A stretch of DNA of 11,890 nt from Candidatus Bathyarchaeota archaeon (GTDB lineage: Archaea; Thermoproteota; Bathyarchaeia; Bathyarchaeales; Bathycorpusculaceae), in contig JAGTRA010000017.1 in the NCBI GenBank assembly GCA_018396935.1, positions 2,646 to 14,535 on the forward strand, given 5' to 3'. Below the pieces are notes generated by a model, which ran no database searches, was not told the origin of the DNA, and was given only the letters and a program-made list of their open reading frames with translations. Shown in pieces: positions 1-6,953 of this stretch (its first letter is position 1; each line of letters opens with the position of its first letter). The position numbers and the translations under genes are program-made.

Positions 1-34
1 TGAGAAGATTCTTAAGGCAGTAATGAAGTATTAA
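1..34 (+). CDS. C-terminal tail of an upstream protein (partial)
   Basis: The reading frame starting at base 2 reads EKILKAVMKY and stops at TAA 32-34. The next bases hold a hairpin followed by T-tracts, which is what one expects just after a gene end. Only about ten residues are visible, so neither family nor function can be named. It could also be chance, since short open stretches are common; the terminator behind it is the main support. Confidence 0.35.
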   Translation, partial: EKILKAVMKY

Positions 35-44
35 TGTGAACGCG

Positions 45-80
45 AAGTATTGACCGCGAATACTTTTTCGTAATTTTTTT
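45..80 (+). terminator. hairpin plus T-tract terminator
   Basis: AAGTATT (45-51) pairs perfectly with AATACTT (59-65) around a 7-base loop, followed directly by T-runs at 64-68 and 74-80. Archaeal termination depends mainly on T-tracts, so the T-runs are the stronger part of the call. The two arms are also near-direct repeats (CGCGAAGTATT / CGCGAATACTT). It would end transcription of the upstream gene before the pilin-like gene. Confidence 0.5.
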
Positions 81-206
81 AGAACTTGAATAATCTTGGT
101 CGGTTATAGTAATAAAAATTTTCAAAATGCTTCATCCTTCGCGACATACAAACGGTATTATTTCATTCAGGTGATTAAGTTTTCAAGAAAAATGGGTGAT
201 CATTAT

Positions 207-785
207 ATGAAAACACAAATGTTGAGGGGAAAACGAGGGTTAAGCACCGTGGTGACTTCGCTAATAATTCTTGTTGTATCCGTGTTGCTCGCAACGGTTG
301 TTACGTTTTATGCGGTGAATGTCGCCACAACCAGAGTGCAAGAGGAATCATTACTGGTAACGAAACAACACATATGGTATAACTCTACCGGAGACTACTC
401 CGTCGCTGCTTTTGTTATAATAAATACTGGCGGTAGAGATGCAATCATTGACAAGATTTCTGTAAGAGGGCAGGAGTGTTCATGGGCAAACGTTTATTAC
501 TGGAAAACAATATCCACACCTGTTCAAGCAGATCTAAACGTAACTATGGTACCTGTGCCTCAAATGGATGGAAGATGGGGTGAAATATTTAAATATCTTG
601 GCAATAACGAAAACTTCCAACAAGCTAGTAATGATCTAACATTAAAGTCTGGATGGACGCTCGTTATATACATTCACAACCCAGATAGCATATCTTCTAA
701 TGACGTAGGCAGGACAGTTGGTATTACAGTATTCACAGTAAACGCGCAATATTACGTCGAAGCAAATGTCGAAGCAGCGAGATAA
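207..785 (+). CDS. archaeal type IV pilin-like secreted protein
   Basis: This 192-residue protein starts with a class III (prepilin) signal peptide: a short basic leader ending in GKRG at residue 11, then LSTVVTSLIILVVSVLLATV as the hydrophobic helix (about residues 12-37). Prepilin peptidase should cut between Gly11 and Leu12. The rest is a beta-rich extracellular domain (AFVIINTGGRDAIIDKISV, then VYYW), as in many archaeal pilin/archaellin-N-terminal proteins. The start at ATG 207 is chosen because GGGTGATC (194-201) lies five bases upstream and because a longer start at 96 would put about 37 odd residues before the signal. There is no assembly ATPase or membrane platform gene nearby, so it is either an orphan pilin subunit or a pilin-like surface protein. 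It converges on mcm with a 25-base gap. Confidence 0.8.
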   Translation: MKTQMLRGKRGLSTVVTSLIILVVSVLLATVVTFYAVNVATTRVQEESLLVTKQHIWYNSTGDYSVAAFVIINTGGRDAIIDKISVRGQECSWANVYYWKTISTPVQADLNVTMVPVPQMDGRWGEIFKYLGNNENFQQASNDLTLKSGWTLVIYIHNPDSISSNDVGRTVGITVFTVNAQYYVEANVEAAR

Positions 786-810
786 GCACCCCAAGGTTTA
801 AAACGTCGGT

Positions 811-2841
811 TCATGTCCTTTTTAAGTATCCCTCTCTAGGCTCGTATATTGTGCCTTCACGTTGTAACTGACTGATAAGCCGCTCCGCCTCAACTCTCTG
901 GAAGTTATATTCTGTCTCAAGCCTGTTTAATAGAGCTGCTCTATCCACATATCCTGTTTCTCTCTCCATTTCTGTTATAAGCGATAGAACTATCTGGAGT
1001 TTATCTCTGAGACTCTTCGGCTTTCCAGTCATAATTATGTCTATATCAATCTTTTTAGAGGAAACATCTATACCAACCTCTTCTAGGGATTTCTTCATTA
1101 TCGCAATCGCAGCCTCGGCATCTTCAGCTAAAACCTCATTCCTTAGGGCTACACGAGCTCTAGCTTCAGCTATCCGTATTAGGGATTCAAGTTGACGGGC
1201 GGTTATGGCTATAGGGGAACCCTCTGTCTCACTTGCAGAACGCATCGCCAAATAGAATTCCTTTAATCTCTTAAGAGCCTCCGCCGTAAGTGTAGGCTTT
1301 ACACCTTTAGCATAAATTATGTATTTTTTAAGGAGGTCGGGTGGTATTGGGGCTTCCACTGGTGCGGAGCCTCTTCTGTGAAGCTCAAGGATATGCTCAG
1401 ACATTCTGCTATCTAACTCTTTATCTGGTACATCCCTGAGGACAAATATCAAATCAAATCTAGAGAGGATGGTTACAGGAAGGGCTATGTTCTCAGCAAC
1501 TGTACGATGAGGTTCATAACGTCCAAGGGCTGGGTTTGCAGCTGCAAGAATAGCTGTTCTTGCGTTTAAAGTGGCCACAATACCACCTTTTGCAACTGAT
1601 ACTGTATGTTGCTCCATTGCTTCATGAATTGCAACACGATCTTCAGGCCTCATTTTGTCTATTTCGTCTATACACGCAACACCCTTATCTGCAAGCACTA
1701 GCGCGCCAGCTTCTAAACTCATACTACCACCCTTCTCACGTATTACAGCCGCGGTTAACCCAGCAGCTGTGGTACCTCGGCCCGAAGTATAAAGTCCCCG
1801 AGGTGCAATCTTTGCAACATATTGTAAGAGTTGGGATTTAGCAGTTCCAGGATCTCCTATTAGGAGGACATTTAACTCGCCTCTAACCGTGATATCTGGA
1901 AGATTTTTAGAGACTCCTCCGAAAAGCAAATACATAATTGCTTCTTTTATGTGCTCATAGCCATAAATGGATGGAGCAATGGAGCTTATTATCTTACGAT
2001 GTATCCACGGATCCTTAGCTAGTTCAAGGATTTTTGCTTCATCTTCCGGCGATATAGCCGTGGTTTCAGGTTCCTTTCCCAATACTTCAATGGAGTTTGC
2101 ATCTAAATGTAAAGCGAAGATACGAAGTTTCCCAGCCCTCGGCGTAGTAGGCGCTGCTGCACGAACTATGCCAACAATAGAGACGTGGTCGCCTGGTCTT
2201 GCAACATCCACTATTTCACTTCCTACGAGCTTAACATGTAAGGTTCTAGGAAGCTGACCTGGTGGAAGGTCCTCAGGACGTTCTTGCAATCGAATGTCCT
2301 GAGAATCAACAAAAGTCGATTCTTCCTGTATGAAGTCAAATGGCCCCCTCCTTCTACAGCTAGGATTTGAGCATACAAGAGGAGTCCTAAGGAATTGGCC
2401 TGTTTGATCAACATAGGTTATACTATCACAGCTCCTACACCTAAAGGCAGCTTTCATAACCATTGGACGTACTGGAGTTGCGCGGACTATAATGCCCTCG
2501 ACCATAACCATTTTTCCTATATGAGCCGCCCCAAGTTTCCTTAGAGGCGTCTTATCGGGAAGATTTACAATTCTTACTGTTACTTGATTCTTTTCTGCAT
2601 ACTCAGGGGATTCTATCCGAAGTTGCTCCTGAGCTGCTTTATCAGCATATTTCAGGACATATTCAGGTTTCTCCAAGAGAACATCTGCTAAACTCTGATC
2701 AAAAGCTTGAATATCTTCAAATTCCACTATGAGAGACGTTCTGCCTGTAACGGCTAAATGCGAAATTTTTTGGCGATATTTTTCAGTTTTAAATAGCTCG
2801 AGAAAACGTGCTTGAAGATCCACAGATTCAAGTTCAGTCAT
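811..2841 (-). CDS. mcm: replicative DNA helicase MCM
   Basis: Minichromosome maintenance protein, the hexameric 3'-5' helicase motor of the archaeal replication fork. At 676 residues it is of normal archaeal length. In order: an N-terminal DNA-binding region (1-260) with a zinc site formed by C135, C138, C157 and C162 inside an OB fold; the AAA+ core with Walker A GDPGTAKS (329-336), Walker B ACIDEID (389-395), sensor 1 in AAANP (433-437), the arginine finger LSRFD (459-463) and sensor 2 in TARQLESLIR (547-556); then a C-terminal winged helix (about 605-676). All catalytic motifs are intact. The ATG overlaps the gins23 stop as ATGA, so the two are translationally coupled, in line with GINS acting as the partner of MCM. 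No separate promoter is evident. Confidence 0.98.
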   Translation of the reverse strand: MTELESVDLQARFLELFKTEKYRQKISHLAVTGRTSLIVEFEDIQAFDQSLADVLLEKPEYVLKYADKAAQEQLRIESPEYAEKNQVTVRIVNLPDKTPLRKLGAAHIGKMVMVEGIIVRATPVRPMVMKAAFRCRSCDSITYVDQTGQFLRTPLVCSNPSCRRRGPFDFIQEESTFVDSQDIRLQERPEDLPPGQLPRTLHVKLVGSEIVDVARPGDHVSIVGIVRAAAPTTPRAGKLRIFALHLDANSIEVLGKEPETTAISPEDEAKILELAKDPWIHRKIISSIAPSIYGYEHIKEAIMYLLFGGVSKNLPDITVRGELNVLLIGDPGTAKSQLLQYVAKIAPRGLYTSGRGTTAAGLTAAVIREKGGSMSLEAGALVLADKGVACIDEIDKMRPEDRVAIHEAMEQHTVSVAKGGIVATLNARTAILAAANPALGRYEPHRTVAENIALPVTILSRFDLIFVLRDVPDKELDSRMSEHILELHRRGSAPVEAPIPPDLLKKYIIYAKGVKPTLTAEALKRLKEFYLAMRSASETEGSPIAITARQLESLIRIAEARARVALRNEVLAEDAEAAIAIMKKSLEEVGIDVSSKKIDIDIIMTGKPKSLRDKLQIVLSLITEMERETGYVDRAALLNRLETEYNFQRVEAERLISQLQREGTIYEPREGYLKRT

Positions 2842-3416
2842 TCTTCCTCAACCTCATGCTCTAACATTTCATTTTTCCACCGGCGGATTATGCTGGATAT
2901 TCTCTCATACAGGATTCTTTCCTCCTCGGTGAAGTTTTTAAGAAGATCACGAGTTGCTGTTTGAGCTGATGCTGCTGTGACTAATTTTTTCATCCTTAAG
3001 GTTAGAATATCCAACGCTATATTCCTCGCCTTTTTATATTCTATCATTTTCTCTGGATTTTTTGATGCTTCCTTCTTTAGATTAAGCAAGTATCTCCTGA
3101 GTTGTGGATAGAAGTTATCTGGAAGTTCAGAAACCTGTCCGAATGGTTGAATACGCTCTTTCCAATGAATTTTATATAGTTTGGAGGCATCTAGGAGTAA
3201 TTCGTTTGGAAAACGAATTACTCCAAACTTTTCAAGCTCTCGCGCCACCCAATAATAAACTTCATATTGATTCCCCTCCTCAAATGGCCCCACTACTAAG
3301 CCACCTAATTTTATCTCAGGACAATTTCGATTAGCTATAACCTTAACTAACGAGTTCTCATAAGCGAAATCTATAGTTTTCATTATTAAAGATATCTCGC
3401 GCCGCAAATTCACCAC
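2838..3416 (-). CDS. gins23: GINS complex subunit, Gins23 (Psf2/Psf3-like)
   Basis: 192-residue GINS-family protein, part of the CMG-like helicase with MCM and the Cdc45/RecJ homologue. The beta-rich B domain comes first (about residues 12-75, with GPFEEGNQYEVYYWVARELE typical of Psf2/Psf3), followed by the helical A domain (about 76-185, with LPDNFYPQLRRYLL). This B-then-A order marks Gins23 rather than Gins15/51. Placement directly before mcm matches the known gins23-mcm pairing of Sulfolobus. The start is uncertain: GTG 3416 fits a near-leaderless transcript from a TTATAA box at 3439-3444, while ATG 3383 (MKTIDFAYENS) is an alternative nearer the domain edge. The coding sequence contains a perfect 14-bp inverted repeat (3194-3224). 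The acidic tail EHEVEEE ends in the 4-base overlap with mcm. Confidence 0.9.
   Translation of the reverse strand: MVNLRREISLIMKTIDFAYENSLVKVIANRNCPEIKLGGLVVGPFEEGNQYEVYYWVARELEKFGVIRFPNELLLDASKLYKIHWKERIQPFGQVSELPDNFYPQLRRYLLNLKKEASKNPEKMIEYKKARNIALDILTLRMKKLVTAASAQTATRDLLKNFTEEERILYERISSIIRRWKNEMLEHEVEEE
3194..3224. repeat. perfect 14-bp inverted repeat inside gins23
   Basis: GGAGTAATTCGTTT (3194-3207) and AAACGAATTACTCC (3211-3224) are exact reverse complements around a 3-base loop. An overlapping alternative pairing exists between AGTTTGGAG (3178-3186) and CTCCAAACT (3221-3229). On the minus strand it covers Gly65 to about Leu75 of Gins23 and would form a strong hairpin in the gins23-mcm mRNA. 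There is no T-tract after it on the mRNA strand, so it does not look like a terminator. Confidence 0.85.
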
Positions 3417-3579
3417 AACTCGGATTAACGCTAGTCAATTATAAGAGCGCAAACTTAAAAATGTGCATTAACCCATCTGCAAATTCATGGAAGTATCTAG
3501 TGGGAAAGCTTCATGGTTTGGAAACAAGCATTTATTAGCCTTCTAACTTTTATGCAATTTAAGGTATAACGCAAGGGAT
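3417..3579. promoter_or_regulatory. divergent promoter region, gins23-mcm and rfcS-rfcL
   Basis: This 163-base gap separates two divergently read replication operons. For the minus strand, TTATAA (3439-3444) lies about 26 bases before GTG 3416; a second AT-rich box is at about 3454-3463. For the plus strand, TTTTATG (3548-3554) would start transcription near 3577, giving a very short leader; TTTATTAG (3531-3538) is an alternative. TTCATGG occurs twice (3484-3490 and 3510-3516), 26 bases apart between the two promoters, and could be an operator. The boxes are read by eye; no start sites are known. Confidence 0.5.
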
Positions 3580-4566
3580 GTGATCCTGTTGAGTTTTGAA
3601 TTGTGGGCCGAGAAGTATCGACCTAAATCGCTAGATGAAATGGTTAACCAGAAGGATATTGTTGAGCGCCTAAAGAGTTTTGTTAAAGCAAAAAATGTTC
3701 CTCACTGCATTTTCGCTGGTCCGCCAGGAACTGGGAAAACAACTGCAGCATTATGTTTAGCTAGGGATCTTTACGGGAAGAATTATAGAGAATACATAAT
3801 GGAACTAAATGCAAGCGATGAAAGAGGCATAGATGTCGTACGCGAAACTGTAAAAACATTTGCCAGGGTTAAACCCATGGGTGAAATTCCATTTAAAATA
3901 CTTATTCTCGATGAAGCGGACAACATGACCTCCGACGCCCAGCAAGCTCTTCGTCGCACCATGGAGCGCTATACTGAGACATGCAGATTTATATTATGTG
4001 CGAATTATAGCGGAAAAATAATTGAACCTATACAATCAAGATGTGCGCCATTCCGCTTCACGTACCTGCCAAGGGAGGACCATGATGCCTATCTGAGAAA
4101 GATAGCGGAAAATGAGGGAGTTATTCTACTTGATGATGGCTTAGACGCCATTTACGAAGTGTGTGGAGGAGACATGAGAAGGGCTATAAACACCTTACAA
4201 GCTGCAGCTTCATTAGGTAAACCTATAGACGCTAAAACCATTTACCTTATCGTCGGAAGAGCTAATCCGGCTGATGTACGAAAAATGATCGAAACGGCGA
4301 TAGAGGGTAAATTCATTGAAGCTAGGAAACAGCTTCGAGATATGCTTCAAATATATGGTGTAGCTGGAAGTGATATAGTGCGACAAATCCACTCAGAGAT
4401 CTTTAGGATGAATATTCCAGAAACATGGAAAATAAGGCTTGTAGACATAATAGGGGAAATTGATTATAGACTTGTTGAAGGAGCAGATGAAGAAGTGCAA
4501 CTTAGCGCCCTACTTGCAAGATTTGTTGAAGCAGGTTATGAGATTAAAAAAAGTGCGAAGGCGTAG
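3580..4566 (+). CDS. rfcS: replication factor C small subunit (clamp loader)
   Basis: AAA+ subunit of the clamp loader that opens and places the PCNA ring on primed DNA. It has 328 residues, the usual size. It opens with the RFC box (WAEKYRPKSLDEMV, 9-22); Walker A GPPGTGKTT is at 47-55, Walker B LILDEAD at 108-114, sensor 1 Asn at 142, the SRC arginine-finger motif at 153-155 and sensor 2 GDMRRAIN at 197-204, followed by the helical collar domain (about 230-325). The start is GTG 3580; TTG 3589 is a fair alternative because GTGATC (3580-3585) just before it resembles the tail of a Shine-Dalgarno site and the product would begin MSFELWAEKYRP. rfcL follows after 5 bases, so subunits of one complex are made from one mRNA. 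Confidence 0.97.
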   Translation: MILLSFELWAEKYRPKSLDEMVNQKDIVERLKSFVKAKNVPHCIFAGPPGTGKTTAALCLARDLYGKNYREYIMELNASDERGIDVVRETVKTFARVKPMGEIPFKILILDEADNMTSDAQQALRRTMERYTETCRFILCANYSGKIIEPIQSRCAPFRFTYLPREDHDAYLRKIAENEGVILLDDGLDAIYEVCGGDMRRAINTLQAAASLGKPIDAKTIYLIVGRANPADVRKMIETAIEGKFIEARKQLRDMLQIYGVAGSDIVRQIHSEIFRMNIPETWKIRLVDIIGEIDYRLVEGADEEVQLSALLARFVEAGYEIKKSAKA

Positions 4567-4571
4567 ATGCG

Positions 4572-5831
4572 ATGTATTTACCATGGACAATAAAACATAA
4601 ACCTAGAACTCTGAAAGAAGTTATAGGAAATGAAGAGGCGAAACTTGAATTAGTAAACTGGATCAAATCATGGGATAGAGGTATACCTGAAAAAAGGGCA
4701 GCATTCCTTTATGGTCCGCCTGGTGTTGGAAAGACGGTCACAGTTGAAGCATTAGCTAATGATTTTCAAATGGAGCTTATAGAAAAGAATGCAAGTGATT
4801 ATAGGACTGAAGAAGTTATAAAGAGATTTGCAGGATTAGCCTCTCAATATGGTACTCTTTTTGGTAGGCGAAGGATAATTCTCTTAGATGAATTAGATGG
4901 ATTAACCGGAAATGCTGATAAGGGAGGCGTCAAGGCGATAACGGACATCATAAAAGAGACGCAATGTCCAGTAATATTGATAGCAAATAACGCTTACGAT
5001 CCACGATTTATAACCCTTAGAAATTACTGTCTCTTGATAGAATTCAAAAAGCCGAAAGTTAGCGAAGTTCTAGAGTATTTGAAGGTTATATGTAAGAGGG
5101 AGGGAATTCAAGCAGAAGATGCTGCTCTAAAGTTCATTGCCAACCGTTCTGAGGGGGATGTTCGCTCGGCAATTATAGATCTACAGGCTACCGCACAAGG
5201 CAAGAAAATACTAACATATAACGATGTAGCGTGGTTAGGATATAGGGACAGACAAGAGAACATTTTCACGGTTTTGAAGATGATAATATATGCAAGGACA
5301 TGCGATGGAGCTAAGCGCGCTGCAAATATGGCGGATATCGATATGGACATGCTCTTTGAATGGATATATGAGAACGTTCCGTCTCATATCACAGACCCCC
5401 ATGATTTGGCAAGAGCAATGGATGCCTTATCCCTCGCAGATATTTATAGAGGGAGAATTAAACGAACCCAAGACTGGAGTTTCATGAGGTATTTTATCGA
5501 TTATATGACCGCTGGTGTCGCCATGTCCAGGGTCAACACAAAAGTTGCGGGATGGGCGCCATTTAAGTTCCCTCAACGCATACAAATGCTAACAAAAACA
5601 AAAAGCGAAAGGGAAATGATGTTGGGAATAGCGCTCAAAATTAAACGCAAATGTCATATCTCAGCAAATAGAGCAATAAAAGAATTTTTGCCATATTTAA
5701 GGGTAATTTTCAGAAACAATTCAGAGATGGCTGCTAAAATTGCAAAATGGCTTGAGCTAGACCCCGAGATGATTAACTACTTAACGGGCAGCGGAATCGA
5801 AACCGCTAAGAAAACGATAGAACAACAATGA
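4572..5831 (+). CDS. rfcL: replication factor C large subunit
   Basis: Large subunit of the archaeal clamp loader (one RfcL with four RfcS). 419 residues, at the short end for the family and close to crenarchaeal versions. Visible: RFC box WTIKHKPRTLKEVIG (5-19), Walker A GPPGVGKT (48-55), Walker B LLDELDG (104-110), sensor 1 Asn at 139 and sensor 2 GDVRSAI (195-201). As expected for the large subunit, the SRC motif is replaced (LRNYC, 149-153), because this subunit supplies no arginine finger in trans. The C-terminal collar runs to the end. The extreme C-terminus (TAKKTIEQQ) shows no PIP box, the PCNA-binding tail found in many archaeal RfcL. It ends 3 bases before the convergent OB-fold gene, so the two transcripts must meet there. 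Confidence 0.96.
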   Translation: MYLPWTIKHKPRTLKEVIGNEEAKLELVNWIKSWDRGIPEKRAAFLYGPPGVGKTVTVEALANDFQMELIEKNASDYRTEEVIKRFAGLASQYGTLFGRRRIILLDELDGLTGNADKGGVKAITDIIKETQCPVILIANNAYDPRFITLRNYCLLIEFKKPKVSEVLEYLKVICKREGIQAEDAALKFIANRSEGDVRSAIIDLQATAQGKKILTYNDVAWLGYRDRQENIFTVLKMIIYARTCDGAKRAANMADIDMDMLFEWIYENVPSHITDPHDLARAMDALSLADIYRGRIKRTQDWSFMRYFIDYMTAGVAMSRVNTKVAGWAPFKFPQRIQMLTKTKSEREMMLGIALKIKRKCHISANRAIKEFLPYLRVIFRNNSEMAAKIAKWLELDPEMINYLTGSGIETAKKTIEQQ

Positions 5832-5834
5832 AAA

Positions 5835-6161
5835 CTAGTGGATACGGCTTCCCTCACCTATGTCCTTTTCCGGTTGTAGCGCAACAACATTTCCTTTATC
5901 ATCTTCTGCAGCTAAGATCATGCATTGAGATTCAACGCCCATAAATTTTTTCTTTTGGATATTCAATATGAAAGCATATTTCTTTCCGATTAGATCTTGA
6001 GGCTTATACCACTTCAGAAGCCCGGCAACAGCTTGTCTCTTTTCTACACCAAAATCCACGATCATCCGTATAAGATTTTTAGACCCAGGAATTTGCTCCG
6101 CCTCTAAAACCTTGCCTATGCGCATGTCCAGTTTCTGAAAATCCTCAAAGCTTATCTCCAT
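5835..6161 (-). CDS. stand-alone tRNA-binding OB-fold protein (MetRS-beta/CsaA type)
   Basis: This 108-residue protein is a single EMAPII-like tRNA-binding domain: DFQKLDMRIGKVLEAEQIPG, then RQAVAGLLKWYKPQDLIGKK and KKFMGVESQCMILAAED. It matches the domain fused to, or free beside, methionyl-tRNA synthetase (MetRS beta) and the CsaA family. It probably binds the tRNA elbow or acts in trans to a synthetase; which one cannot be told because no synthetase gene is in view. The start is ATG 6161, not an in-frame codon ten residues earlier, because a full AGGAGGTG (6167-6174) lies five bases upstream. It is the last gene of the minus-strand group that starts with translin, 37 bases after the HD gene. 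Confidence 0.9.
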   Translation of the reverse strand: MEISFEDFQKLDMRIGKVLEAEQIPGSKNLIRMIVDFGVEKRQAVAGLLKWYKPQDLIGKKYAFILNIQKKKFMGVESQCMILAAEDDKGNVVALQPEKDIGEGSRIH

Positions 6162-6166
6162 CACTA

Positions 6167-6174
6167 CACCTCCT
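6167..6174 (-). promoter_or_regulatory. strong Shine-Dalgarno site
   Basis: The minus strand reads AGGAGGTG, five bases before ATG 6161. It is the best match to the archaeal 16S anti-Shine-Dalgarno in the window and fixes the start of the OB-fold gene within a longer open frame. Confidence 0.8.
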
Positions 6175-6198
6175 AACTCTTCATTTTTCATCGAAAAT

Positions 6199-6906
6199 TT
6201 AAGTTTTAGTAACCTCCTTTTTTCGCTTTATCTTCTCAACAGTTTTAATCACACCGTCCATACCCTTAATGTTTTTTGAACGAACAATTTCGAAGGCTTC
6301 TTTTGCCGTAAGGAAAGGCATCTCCTCACCTATCGCTCTCTTAACTAAGTAGGTAGCTGCATTAAGGACTTCACTATTTAACCTAGAGTCAACCATGTCC
6401 GCTAAATGACATATTAGCGCTTCTATGGTTCTGGGTCTTATTGGACCATGATCGCCATGGTGAGCAGAAATGATATGAACTAATTCGAGCGGAAAATCTC
6501 TGCGAACAAGCTCTGAGACTATAAGAGATAGGTGATCCATATAATCGGCTAGCTCTGTAGTGCCATATTTCCCATTTTCGCCTACAGCATACGTTAGGGG
6601 TTTGAAAAGGTCATGGAGTAATATTCCAGCTATTACAAGGTCTCGATTAACTTTTCCTTTATAAACTTTCTCAACTGACTTACACAGTGCTAGAGCTACA
6701 TTAGCTGAAGATACGACGTGTTCAATGAGACCTCGTGGGTAGCTATGATGATGAGATAAGCCAGCAGGTGAAACATCAAGCGGCAAGCCACTATAAATTT
6801 TACCATTCAATTTGAAAACAGGGTTTTCAAGAAGTTCCATCACTTTTTTTCTTAGCGCTTCGTCACGAATCCTTTGCACCAACGCTTCAAGCTCACGAGG
6901 AATCAT
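6199..6906 (-). CDS. HD-domain metal-dependent phosphohydrolase, YhaM/MptB-like
   Basis: 235-residue protein with an HD fold. Likely metal ligands are H63 (LIEHV), the H98-D99 pair (LLHDLFK) and D170 (HLADMVD); extra histidines H125, H149, H150 and H153 (SAHHGDHG) suggest a two-metal or larger site. The order HHH..RGLIEHV, ILLHD, GTTELADYMDHLS, SAHHGDHGP, EALICHLADMVDS resembles the catalytic domain of YhaM-type 3'-5' exoribonucleases without their OB domain, and also the size of archaeal MptB, the cyclic-phosphate phosphodiesterase of methanopterin synthesis. The sequence alone does not decide between them; the RNA-related neighbours slightly favour a nucleic-acid substrate. Start ATG 6906 has GGAGTG six bases upstream; a GTG three codons earlier would overlap that site. 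It lies 47 bases after endonuclease V on the same strand. Confidence 0.85.
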   Translation of the reverse strand: MIPRELEALVQRIRDEALRKKVMELLENPVFKLNGKIYSGLPLDVSPAGLSHHHSYPRGLIEHVVSSANVALALCKSVEKVYKGKVNRDLVIAGILLHDLFKPLTYAVGENGKYGTTELADYMDHLSLIVSELVRRDFPLELVHIISAHHGDHGPIRPRTIEALICHLADMVDSRLNSEVLNAATYLVKRAIGEEMPFLTAKEAFEIVRSKNIKGMDGVIKTVEKIKRKKEVTKT

Positions 6907-6953
6907 GATGAACACTCCAAAGATTCAACTAACATCTAGAAAGACATGGCAAA

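Noticed and set aside
96..206. Longer start for the pilin-like gene giving 37 extra residues
   Set aside because: It would bury the prepilin signal peptide; ATG 207 has a well-placed ribosome site directly upstream.
1560..2414. Several open frames of 60-100 codons antisense or out of frame with mcm
   Set aside because: They are fully inside a gene with all its conserved motifs intact and show no family features of their own.
3495..3530. Bases resembling an origin recognition box (AGTGGGAAA and TTTGGAAACAAG) near replication genes
   Set aside because: The matches are partial, there is no paired full ORB, no long AT-rich unwinding tract and no cdc6/orc1 gene in the window.
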